Origin: Phascolomyces articulosus
Taxonomy: Eukaryota > Mucoromycota > Mucoromycetes > Mucorales > Lichtheimiaceae
Reading direction: 5' to 3'
NCBI GenBank assembly: GCA_025677815.1
Contig: JAIXMP010000044.1
Coordinates: 1 to 64,000 of the forward strand
Length of the DNA stretch: 64,000 nucleotides
Position numbers and translations under genes: made by a program. The notes below the pieces were generated by a model. The model was not told the DNA's origin and did not search any database. It worked only from the letters and a program-made list of their open reading frames with translations. Of this stretch, positions 38,851 to 47,724 are shown piece after piece; position 1 is the first letter of the stretch; every line of letters starts with the position of its first letter.

Positions 38851-38892
38851 ATATTAATTTTTTATAAGATACTTTTTCATGGTAATTGCATA
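38851..38892. other. Empty target sites for the Tc1 and LINE insertions of copy B
   Basis: Copy A reads through, uninterrupted, the two places where copy B is broken. The TA at 38851-38852 corresponds to the Tc1/mariner insertion point, and taattgcata at 38883-38892 corresponds to the single pre-insertion copy of the LINE target duplication. The two points are only about 40 bases apart. Confidence 0.75.
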
Positions 38893-39396
38893 AAATGAGT
38901 CATTTGGCAGGAGAGCATACATAAAATGTTTTATATTAAAAATTATTACTCTGACAGGTTCCCATTTGCATCCGAACGTAGATGAGAAATGAAATAGAGT
39001 CCAACAGTTTTGGTATCACAATATGCAGATCAAACATAAACTGCAGCTTCTCCTTTCTGAATAAGCCTTCTGTTTGTGGTACCCGGAAGTACCTTCACTT
39101 TTAGTAAAGATCGCCAGTCCACTTTTTAGACTCAATCATATAAGATTGAGAAAGGTGATTCTACCTTTTGGTCGCCTTTCTTTCTTTTCTCAATTTATTA
39201 TTAATTGCTACAAGAGCTTGAAGAATATCTACTACATTGGTCATATAATCTAACAAATATACTTATTAATACCAAAGATGTAAGTTAAACAAGATATCTA
39301 TAGGCAAACATACTCCAGGTATAATCTTATTACCATAAATCTATGTATATCATAAACTCACAGAACATTTATTTATTAAAAAAAAATAAGTTCAAC

Positions 39397-41190
39397 ATGT
39401 ATATGACGTATGTTGCAGACTCGCCGTCCCTCCTTAAAGAAAGCAGGCCCTTTGGTTTGAAAATAAAAATCAGCGAAGAATTCCGTCCCACTTGGCTTGT
39501 CCGTACTTCCGACATGGAACGCGTCCCTGGCACCGAAGCAATTCATGGTTATTGTACTCTCTCTTACTCATGGAATTATTCGGGTGATATCTTCCTTGGT
39601 AAAAATGGCAAATACGATTTTTTTGACCATGGGAAACACCAGATTATTTTCAAGAAGAATATTAAAAAAAGAAATGGAGAAAATGATGAAGGAGAAGAAC
39701 AAGAGAAAGAAGAACAAGAAAAAGAAAAGGCAGGCCAGTCTTCATTTCTTGACCACCATGAAATCAAAGAAGTGAAGTTTGAACAATTAGTCCAACAAGT
39801 TTGCAAGGATTTTGACATCGACTATATCTGGTATGATAAGATATGCATCGACCAAAATGACAAAGCAGCCAAGCACGCGGAGATTGCGAGAATGCACAAA
39901 ATATACCTGAATGCTCTCTATACCGTGGCCATGATTCCAGAAATGTCGATTCCAGATAAATTCGAAGATACCTCAGTCACTTGGAAAGATTCCTTCACAA
40001 CATTTACAGACGGCGATTTCACATCGATTACAAACAATGATGGAGTAGAAGAGAAGCGTGATATCATCAAAAAGTGCTTGGTTGATATCGGTCAAAGTCA
40101 ATGGCTCCAAAGACTATGGACTTTAGAAGAAGCTATAATGTCAAATTACATAGTCTTTGTTGGAAGAAACACCCATTTGTGGGATACATATCGTGTGGCT
40201 AGGGCAGCTGATAGTTTGGGTTTTGATATAGAGATTTCTAACAATTTATTTGAGTTGAAAAATAGATGCGATAGATACAGTGCCAATTTCATATTGCGTC
40301 ATGCTCATGCACGCTCCACAACAAAAGAACATGATCGCGCTTTTGCTTTGGGCAATATCTTTCACAACCTTATGGACGTCAAAGTGGACTATGGTCTATC
40401 ACTGGACACTGTGCTTAGCAATTTCTACAGTGACCTGATTGAAAAGGATTTATCTGTACTGTGTTTCGGAAAAGCTCGAGATACGTATAAAAGTACAATT
40501 CAAGTAATACATCATCTCCCTTCCTGGACTGGTATTGAAGGTGCTCATGTTAGTCGTGAACTGAAATTTCAACTCAAGGACCAAGAAATACAAGATATTA
40601 TAAAAATTGATCGACGAAAAAAAGTTGGTACCAAAATGGATGACGACGATGACAATGACAACACTGAAATAGAGAAGGATCGACTCCATCTTAATAGCAT
40701 TCGCTATATTGTAGTAAAGCCGCGCCATTTCCCTTTGGTCAAGGAAGACTTAACTATACCTTTCAAAAACATGATTTCGTCAAACCTGGATGCAAAGCCT
40801 CTTAGGACACATGACCTAGGCGTTGAGATTACCCATTATATAACTGAATTAACATCGGATCCAGTCCAACATGAAAAAATGGATCGAGATATGATGGAGT
40901 CCTATATATCTCCTGGAAGACGCCACCCAATTACATTTTTGTCCCTGACAGAGGAATGCGACGAATGTATGATATTGGATCTGCCATTCAGTATGAGAGA
41001 AAGTTCTTTGACTTCTCGAATTTACCCTGTCATTCGAAAAGTAGAACAAAATGGGCAAGAAGATGATAGTCCTTTATACAAATCGATTGGCGTATTTATC
41101 TTTCGATGCCGCAGTTTTTATTTGCATCGTTGCCCTAATTTGTCCAAATTTACAAATGATGTGCGGGAAGGTTCATTTGTCATTGTTTAA
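39397..41190 (+). CDS. HET-domain protein, copy A
   Basis: Intronless gene of 597 residues. I chose the ATG at 39397 (MYMTYVADSPS) over the in-frame ATG at 39343 because copy B starts at the equivalent Met. The HET domain (about residues 45-260) has all its usual blocks: GYCTLSYSWNYSGD near 51-64, DIDYIWYDKICIDQNDK with EIARMHKIYLNALYTVAMIPE near 140-182, and SQWLQRLWTLEEAIMS near 234-249. A Lys/Glu-rich insert (about 86-115) splits the domain. The C-terminal ~340 residues match no domain I know; there is no NACHT, ankyrin or WD repeat. HET domains are TIR-like folds that trigger cell death in non-self recognition in ascomycetes; in Mucoromycota the role is untested. No signal peptide or membrane segment is seen. 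Confidence 0.88.
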   Translation: MYMTYVADSPSLLKESRPFGLKIKISEEFRPTWLVRTSDMERVPGTEAIHGYCTLSYSWNYSGDIFLGKNGKYDFFDHGKHQIIFKKNIKKRNGENDEGEEQEKEEQEKEKAGQSSFLDHHEIKEVKFEQLVQQVCKDFDIDYIWYDKICIDQNDKAAKHAEIARMHKIYLNALYTVAMIPEMSIPDKFEDTSVTWKDSFTTFTDGDFTSITNNDGVEEKRDIIKKCLVDIGQSQWLQRLWTLEEAIMSNYIVFVGRNTHLWDTYRVARAADSLGFDIEISNNLFELKNRCDRYSANFILRHAHARSTTKEHDRAFALGNIFHNLMDVKVDYGLSLDTVLSNFYSDLIEKDLSVLCFGKARDTYKSTIQVIHHLPSWTGIEGAHVSRELKFQLKDQEIQDIIKIDRRKKVGTKMDDDDDNDNTEIEKDRLHLNSIRYIVVKPRHFPLVKEDLTIPFKNMISSNLDAKPLRTHDLGVEITHYITELTSDPVQHEKMDRDMMESYISPGRRHPITFLSLTEECDECMILDLPFSMRESSLTSRIYPVIRKVEQNGQEDDSPLYKSIGVFIFRCRSFYLHRCPNLSKFTNDVREGSFVIV

Positions 41191-42468
41191 ATTGGATACT
41201 GTAAATTGTATAAAACATTATAATTTTGAGTATACGTCATGTCAATAAAATATATATAGTACTTTTGATTCCATATTCTTTTCAAGCATTTGCAATGATG
41301 TTGAATGGTTTTTATGAAAAACATATTAGGTTTAATGAAACTGAATACAAATCTTAGATTATTGATGTGGGTAGAAAATAGGATGAAATACAATGATGCA
41401 CGCACACTGTATCAACCGGGAGCAAGACTGCTGATCAGCGATGTGTAACCAATGGGCATTCAAGAATAGGTAATGAGTGTAGCCCCTTATTAAACCATGC
41501 ATTATAATATGGGGTAGCGTTTAATTCATCTTATACATACATCTTTAATTTTTGTTGATAAGTGCTTTTATAAACGTAAAACCGTCATCCATAGTTCAGT
41601 CAAACCTTTAAATTACTATTTATTAACGATAAGGGATGATTACCATCTTGGTCCCATGAAAGCGCTGAATATCTCAGAACGTCACCCTGAATAATATTCA
41701 TCAAACAAACAAAAAGACAAGAGAATAAAAGGATGTCATTGGTAATCTTTTTAATTCAATGGATCTGATTGCCACGTTCATATTCTGTTTTATGGATATT
41801 TTAAGTTTGGATATCTTTTTTTTGTGAGCTTCCTCACCAACAAGCAGTAGTCTATATTTCAGACTACTAATTATTATGCAAAGACTCTCCACTTCATATG
41901 TCTTGCTTGCTACTTAAAGGGAAACAAATTATGATACGAGTGATAGTGGTGCTTCAACTAATTAATAGTTGCGCAAGAAATGAAAGTGTGATAAAAAATT
42001 GCCACTGCATTTTGTTTCATACAGAGCTTGAGCAAGAACGGGAAAAATGTCGCCGGAACGATTTTTCCGAGCATCAGTCAAGTTTGTGATAGGCTACAGC
42101 TACACATAAAAACAGAGACGCTCTTATTTTTTAAGAATAGAAACCATTCAACTTTTTTTTTGTTGCATTTGGACTTTATATATATTATTTCCAAACATTG
42201 CTCTATTATTATTAATTATTAATTAATAATACCACGGTTTATTGGAGACTCGATTTCAAAGGAAATAAAATTGGGACAAACTTAAAGAATTTGAGCCAAT
42301 GAAGGAATACCTTTGCCACTTTCCTCTCCCCAAAAAGAAAAGCCTAACGATAGCAATGACTGCCCAAGTTTGATCAAAACAGATGACAGATTTGCATAGT
42401 AATTTCTCATATAAGAATTGTAATACAATTCTAAATAGTACGTTATATCATTAAGAATACTTACATTT
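41191..42468. other. Downstream flank of HET copy A
   Basis: The part to 41872 is shared with copy B downstream of its HET gene; the rest has no counterpart visible in this window. No credible gene is found. Small frames here are scattered and lack codon structure. Confidence 0.5.
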
Positions 42469-42864
42469 TTACGGTAACCTGCAAGTCATTAAAAAAAAGT
42501 ATTTACCTTTCTCTTCCTTTGTTGAAAATCTAAAACCTCTTCTTATTTCTAAACTTGTCAGTTTGGAAAAATCGTACGTTCGAATCGGTTCTATAAATTG
42601 TTTCCCTTGTGGACCTTGTGGTAGAGTAATACTTACAATGTTATGAGAGGTATTAGGTGGCAAAAGATGGTTAGATAATCGATTTTTTCCATCGGTGTCA
42701 ATCAACGATTCGATGTGCAGGTCCTTCCAACAATTTCGGCGACCCAAAATCATCGTGCAAGGTGTCCAACAGATTTTGCATGTAATTTCATATGGTATAT
42801 GACTAAGAAATTTCATACTGGAAACATTATTATATTCGTGTTCATGAGTGATTCTTGTAGTCAT
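42469..42864 (-). pseudogene. N-terminal F-box exon remnant
   Basis: An open frame from the ATG at 42864 starts MTTRITHEHEYN and contains FLSHIPYEITCKIC, the first helix of an F-box. It then runs quickly to NCWKDLHIESLID, the usual end of the domain, so about 20 residues of the middle appear deleted. The rest (FIEPIRTYDFSKLTSLEIRRG) resembles the first LRR of this family. A donor-like site (gaaagGTAAAT, minus strand, near 42507) sits where the intact neighbour has its intron, in the same phase. No second exon follows directly. It is probably the detached 5' part of the gene whose 3' part is at 38049-38697, with the HET segment between them. Confidence 0.55.
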
Positions 42865-43978
42865 TTGTTTTTGTTGAAAAAATGTTGATTTCTTATAAAA
42901 AAAATAATAATAGTCCAGAATTATGCTTACTTTGACATTTTTATTCTGAGCGTTTGCGCGAAATAGAAAGGTAATGGAAACTTTCAGGGATTGATGATGT
43001 TATGTTGTATTTAAACAATACGTATGAGAAACAACAATCTATAGTAGCAGCCTAAATAAACCTTTTCTTGAAACACTATCTAATTGGAAATGACAAGTAG
43101 AATGAAGCCTTCTTTTTTTTTTAAAAAAAAATGATTATATGCTCAATAGACATTTGTATTTACAAACACATTGAGAAAAGTTTTCTATCAGTCAAACTAA
43201 TAAATATGAAATTAATATATAGGAAAGTGATGTAGGATAGTTATTTTTGTAGAGGGCAATTTATTTTCCCAAAGGAGGGATTTTTTATGATTGAGAGATA
43301 CAAAGTGACAAATGATGAAATAAGGATGAAAATGAACTAAGCGAATAAAGGGTAATTATCTAGTTAACCATGCATTCTGTTATTTTTCGTAAATGTAGAG
43401 TTGTTGAGGATAAATGTTTATTATAAAATAACTAGTTTCACATTCATTTATACTAACGAAAAGTCGAATGCTCAAAGTTCGTCGTAATAAGAATGTAATG
43501 CAATAATTTTGAGTTAGTTCAATTTTTCTATGTATCAACTGATACACGTCACTATGCGATAGCTAGAGCTGCCAAAATAAATGATTACTTATTTATTTCA
43601 AAACTAACATACATTTGAAACATGATGGAATGATACAAATATTCATCATATGATTCATGTCGGATAAGGCAGGGTGCAATTACAATAAAGACAAAGGAGG
43701 AGAGGCGAAAAAAAAGGGGGGAACGGTCGAGCGAGAGAACAATTAATTTATATGCGTTTATATCATATCATCGGTAGTATATAACACAAATGTATGTAAA
43801 AATATATCTCTGTTTGGACGTTCATATTCCAGGGTACAAATATATATTTAATAAAGAAGAATGGAAAAGTTGTTCAGATTACATAATTTAATAAAATTTA
43901 AAAAGTTGGTTACAAAAATCATTAAAGAAAGAACGAAAAAGATGATATACAAGTGATTATTATTAATGTTGTTACTAT
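42865..43978. other. AT-rich intergenic, no gene seen
   Basis: About 1.1 kb without a meaningful open frame on either strand. It has AT-rich simple sequence, and I see no repeat ends or RNA fold. Confidence 0.5.
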
Positions 43979-44164
43979 TTAGTGGTTACAAAAGGGCGAA
44001 TAATCAGTGGAAGCGGGACTATGTCCTGTAGCACAGTTGGCATCTTTCGGTGAACGTTGTTGGATCATATAATGATTTTCATCGTTGATACGAGTCGTTT
44101 TCGTTGGTTGTCCATTCACGATGGATATCAATAATAATAACAAGTAAATAATAACAGGCAACAT
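43979..44164 (-). CDS. Small secreted peptide
   Basis: A 61-residue open frame from the ATG at 44164. It begins with a clear signal peptide (MLPVIIYLLLLLISIVNGQ, cleavage likely after NG). The mature part of about 40 residues is polar, with two cysteines (DANCATGHS, SPFCNH), one at the very C-terminus. No family is recognised. Size, signal and cysteine pair suit a small secreted protein or processed peptide. Being so short it could be chance, but the signal peptide is unusually well formed. Confidence 0.45.
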   Translation of the reverse strand: MLPVIIYLLLLLISIVNGQPTKTTRINDENHYMIQQRSPKDANCATGHSPASTDYSPFCNH

Positions 44165-44356
44165 TTATATGGATGTTTGGAAGAAAAAAAAAGAATAATA
44201 ATATCGTAAAATAGTGAGAAATGAAAGAAAGAAAGAAAAAAGAAAGAAAAGATTGAGATTGGATGGTTGTAAAATTAAAAAATTCCTTTTTTCCACGCAT
44301 GGCGGCGAGTTGTAATAATATGTATGCGTGTTGGATAATATGCAAAATGCTAAAAT

Positions 44357-44524
44357 CTAGCCCTCCCCTTCCTCCTTATTTTTTAGTCCATCGTTTATAA
44401 TAATATCTGTGTTCCCTTTCTCCTTGTTTTCCAATGATGTAAACGATACGATCGGCCCAGACCTTAAAGAAGGTAAAAGAAGAAAAAGAAACAAAAGAAA
44501 GTTTGAACCAATAACTCTTTTCAT
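44357..44524 (-). CDS. Possible short secreted ORF (weak)
   Basis: A 55-residue frame from the ATG at 44524 begins with a signal-like segment (MKRVIGSNFLLFLFLLLPSL) and ends in a charged tail. It lies in the expected 3' UTR of the SOSS-C-like gene on the same strand. I list it only because a second signal-bearing frame sits 200 bases downstream. It may well be UTR. Confidence 0.15.
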   Translation of the reverse strand: MKRVIGSNFLLFLFLLLPSLRSGPIVSFTSLENKEKGNTDIIINDGLKNKEEGEG

Positions 44525-44560
44525 CGTTGAGAGCCGCAACAATAAATCCATCTAGTAGAG

Positions 44561-45158
44561 TTATTGTTGTTGTTGTGATTGTTGCTGTGCACGTGGAATG
44601 GTTGGTATAATCAAATTATCGTATTTTGTTGGTTTAGGAATATAAAAACCATAAGAGGTTGTATTTGCTTGAAGCATGGTTGCTTTCATAGCTTTTCGCG
44701 TGTTAAATTCTTCCGAATGCTTTCGCATAATCTAAATATATAAATTTATATTTATTTTTGTACTAGTTTGGTGATTACTTCTTTTTCTTGCATAATATAT
44801 GCTTTGTTTCGTATACACACTTACTTCGTCGGGTGGAGGCTGGGTATTACCACTGTTGCTATTACTATTATTTGCTTCATGGGTTGATATAGGTCCATAA
44901 GATCCTTGTCTAATAAAAATTATTAATATTTTATCTATTATAAATAGTATTAAGAATTATATATGTTGCATAAATTCTTACGTAGGCAAAGGTCTTGTAT
45001 TTGGAACTCGTTTATTAAGATTCTTTTTTCTAAAAAAAAATTCAAAAAAATAATAAAATAGAATGAGATCATTATTATTTCATTGACCAATGAATAAATA
45101 TAAAAAGATGGCAATATACATACAAAGGAGCCCAAGAGTTTTGTCGTTGTGGATTCAT
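44561..45158 (-). CDS. SOSS complex subunit C (INIP)-like protein
   Basis: Four short exons (45158-45124, 45029-44982, 44909-44825, 44731-44561) splice in frame to 112 residues, starting MNPQRQNSWAPL. Every exon is short, so no single open frame reveals it. The C-terminal part (KAMKATMLQANTTSYGFY, then KYDNLIIPTIPRAQ) matches the human SOSS-C (INIP/C9orf80) ending, which has Gln/Ala-rich helix, SSGY, and FGNLILPVLPRL. Total length (104 in human) and layout also agree. In animals SOSS-C sits with INTS3 and an SSB1/2 protein on single-stranded DNA and promotes double-strand break repair. The tail is Gln-rich (QQQSQQQQ). The assignment rests on my alignment by eye of a short protein. Confidence 0.72.
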
Positions 45159-45333
45159 TTCGAATAGTAAAGAAAAAAAAAAAAAAGGAACGGGGAAAGT
45201 GAGGTTTACCTGGTGAAGTTAAAGAAAGAAGGCGAAAAGTGCTTAATGCCATCTGAGCTTGCAAGCTGAATTCGGGCTCCGGTTTATATTTGCTCGCAAG
45301 TCTAGTTACCCATTTTTTCTTTCTCTAATCACT
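45159..45333. promoter_or_regulatory. Divergent promoter, SOSS-C-like gene / eS25
   Basis: Only 175 bases separate the ATGs of two divergently transcribed genes, so both promoters must share this space or overlap. It contains a TATA-like tttatatttg near 45281 and a C/T-rich stretch (ccattttttctttctct) just before the eS25 ATG, as is usual for ribosomal protein genes. Confidence 0.6.
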
Positions 45334-46102
45334 ATGGTGAGTATCGACACCCAAAGGTGGATGGAGGAAAAAAGGGGAAAAGAAATGTGTGGATACATAT
45401 GAATGACAAAAGATACACAACGAATACATGGATGGATCGATGAGACGAATGGATGGATGAATTGGAAAACGATTGATTATGATGATCATTGGAGAACGAG
45501 AAGGATATATTTCCTCATTTCAATTTCAAAATGTCTGACATTATTATCATTTTCTTTCAATTGTAGGGCAAGAAAGATCAAGTTCCCTCCTCATCCTCTG
45601 GTGGCAAGAAGGCTAAGAAGGTAAATTTAAATAAATGTAGAACATTATATAAATTTACGAGACACCAAAAAAAAATAGTATGGATGGTGAATATTAACAT
45701 TAAAATGGTTTTGGGCACGTTTATAGAAGTGGTCCGCCAAGAAGGTCAAGGACAAGGCCAACAACATGGTTGTTCTCGACAAGCCTACCTACGAACGTCT
45801 CTTCAAGGAAGTTCCTACCTACAAGCTCATTTCTCAATCTGTTTTGGTTGATCGTCTTCGCTTGAACGGTTCCCTTGCCCGCGTTGCTATTCGCGAACTT
45901 GAAGCCCAAGGTCTCATCAAGCCTGTCTTGCGTCACAACGCTCAAGTCATCTACAGTAAGTAATCATTTGATTTGTTTTGGATAAGACGAGAGAATAGGA
46001 TTGGAAATAGATGAACTCATTTTAATTATTATCATTATTATAGCCCGTGCTACTGGTGATGAAAAGAAGGCTAAGGCTGGTGTTGAGTCTGATGACGAGT
46101 AA
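45334..46102 (+). CDS. RPS25: 40S ribosomal protein eS25 (RPS25)
   Basis: Four exons (45334-45336, 45567-45620, 45727-45955, 46044-46102) give 114 residues. The first exon is just the ATG followed by a GTGAGT donor, a common layout in ribosomal protein genes. The protein starts with a Lys-rich tail (GKKDQVPSSSGGKKAKKKW). The winged-helix body follows, with VVLDKPTYERLFKEVPTYKL, VLVDRLRLNGSLARVAIREL and GLIKPVLRHNAQVIYTRATG. eS25 is a small-subunit protein near the ribosomal E site, known for its role in IRES-driven initiation. Codon use is markedly C-ending (AAG, GTC, GAC, AAC), unlike the AT-ending codons of its neighbours, which fits very high expression. Confidence 0.97.
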
Positions 46103-47724
46103 ACATTTTCTCTCTTTTTTACTTGTATATCACCTCAATAATAATAATAATAATAATAAAAAAGGAGACGTTTGTCATCAAAAACTATCATTATTTTTCG
46201 AAGGTTGATGATTTGATATATCTGAAAGGGTTATCATTATCTATTGTTTGCGTTATTTTTATTGTGTTTTGAAATGTATATCTAATCATCATGTGTAAAA
46301 AAATATGATGGATGAGATAGGATATTTTATTACGATGATTGATGTCATTTTATAATAATAATTAATGAAAATCTTTTTCTTTCTCTCTTTTTTCGTGTTT
46401 CAGGTAAGAGTATTTAGGAATGTTATGGTACCAGTACTACTAAAAGTACTATTACTATTATTATTATAGAATTATTTTTATATCATTTTCTTTTTTTCTT
46501 TTTTTTCTTTATGAGAAAATTGTACGTGCAGTTGAAGTAGCATAGATAGAATGATGACTATTCATGACTATAATTCAAAGCACTCCAAGATTACAAGTAA
46601 CCTTGAATATACTTTTCTTGGGTATGATTAGCGCTGAAAGGCCCATTGAGAAAGCTTCGCACGTTCAACGACTCTAATATCACGCCCTTGAAAAATTTTT
46701 GACATAAAGAAAAAAAAAAAACATTTTTGTGGTTTAATTTCTTTTTTTATAATGGTTCAAAAGTGACTGTTTCAATTCTTATTGACTTTAACTTAATTCT
46801 GGTCGTTGTACGAAAATTCCCCCACGCGAACGGGTGAATGATCGGCTTTTTATCCGTCTTTTTCTCTAATTAGGAAATAGTAGCGCGCACTAATACAAAA
46901 TAAGACAAAATAACTCCCCCGTCGTGTATTTGATACAGTAATACATGTTTTGTTGGATGTCATGAAGATAGACAAACAATAATATTACAACCCATCCTGA
47001 AAATTGAAGAGAAGGAGATCAAACGTTGAATTTATTTCAATTCGAGAAGAAAAAGAGGTGCATAGAATGCAGGGGAAAAAACAAAAAAAAAACTCACTTT
47101 TTTTTTTGAAGGTACGTATAAATATATACTTTATGTGGTTATATAACAAAGTAACTAACTATCTAACTCTCCTTTGATGATTATGTATCAGCAATCATTA
47201 TCATCATCAACAACAATCCCGTATTTCAACTGGTCAATTCATTATTAGTAACATCAATAAATCTGTTCAATAACTCCTTGTTCCTTTTTTCCTCAATAAC
47301 CCCCTCTTGGGTTCCAGCCATTTTCAAAGTAAAATGAGCCTTTTTTTTTTGTTTCTTCAAATATCAAATCAGAACTCACACGTGTATGTGTATGTATTTA
47401 CTATTATGTTGTATTTTATGCTAATAAAGAGTGAATTTAGCGCCCAATGCAAAAAATTACCTCAAAAAGCCGTTTTCTTTTTTTCTTTTTTTTTTCTTGA
47501 ATAACTTTAGAGTGGCGCTTTGCATTTTTTTTTTCCACTCTTTCTATAAAATCTTGTTCTATTTAATGGGCTTTCCTTCTTCTTCTTTTCCCTTCAAACT
47601 CATTTTCTTTTTATTATACTTTTTATAACTTTTATTATTAATTTTTCATCACTGTTTCTTCTTTTTTGTTTTAAAGAAAAGAAAAACTAATCAGGAACTG
47701 ATATAAAAAATCTATACCAATGCG
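46103..47724. other. Intergenic between eS25 and potassium channel
   Basis: About 1.6 kb, AT-rich with pyrimidine-rich runs near the right end (promoter and leader of the channel gene). One short protein-like frame lies on the minus strand near 46620-46707 (MSKIFQGRDIRVVERAKL...), but it is not connected to other exons. No RNA gene is recognised. Confidence 0.4.

Larger units (their letters stand above)
38715..41872. repeat. HET-gene duplicon, copy A
   Basis: This segment is repeated, in the same orientation, in the last 5.5 kb of the window. Matching landmarks are the aaaacacggaaaatgatg block (38729 against about 58477), gttttggtatcacaat (39008 against 61112), the HET gene itself, and the downstream tail up to tttgtgagcttcc (41820 against 63949). 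Copy A contains neither of the two transposon insertions present in copy B. The right edge is not determined, because copy B is cut by the window end at the point matching 41872. Confidence 0.85.

Noticed and set aside
39343..39396. Earlier in-frame ATG for HET copy A (18 extra residues)
   Set aside because: Copy B lacks an equivalent extension and starts at MYMTYV; the extra residues are AT-driven (Ile, Asn, Lys, Tyr).
38697..42510. A single F-box gene with a 3.8-kb intron containing the HET gene
   Set aside because: Splice-like sites exist at both ends, but joining them gives an immediate stop, the F-box is internally deleted and the LRR part is frameshifted, so decay is more likely.
44357..44551. 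Signal-peptide-like frame in the 3' flank of the SOSS-C-like gene as a confident gene
   Set aside because: Short, lies in a probable 3' UTR, and the hydrophobic run comes from simple C/T-rich sequence; kept only as a low-confidence entry.
46590..46710. Possible small nuclear or nucleolar RNA near the isolated frame, because of an aatttttgac Sm-like string
   Set aside because: No match to U1, U2, U4, U5 or U6 core sequences and no convincing C/D or H/ACA arrangement.
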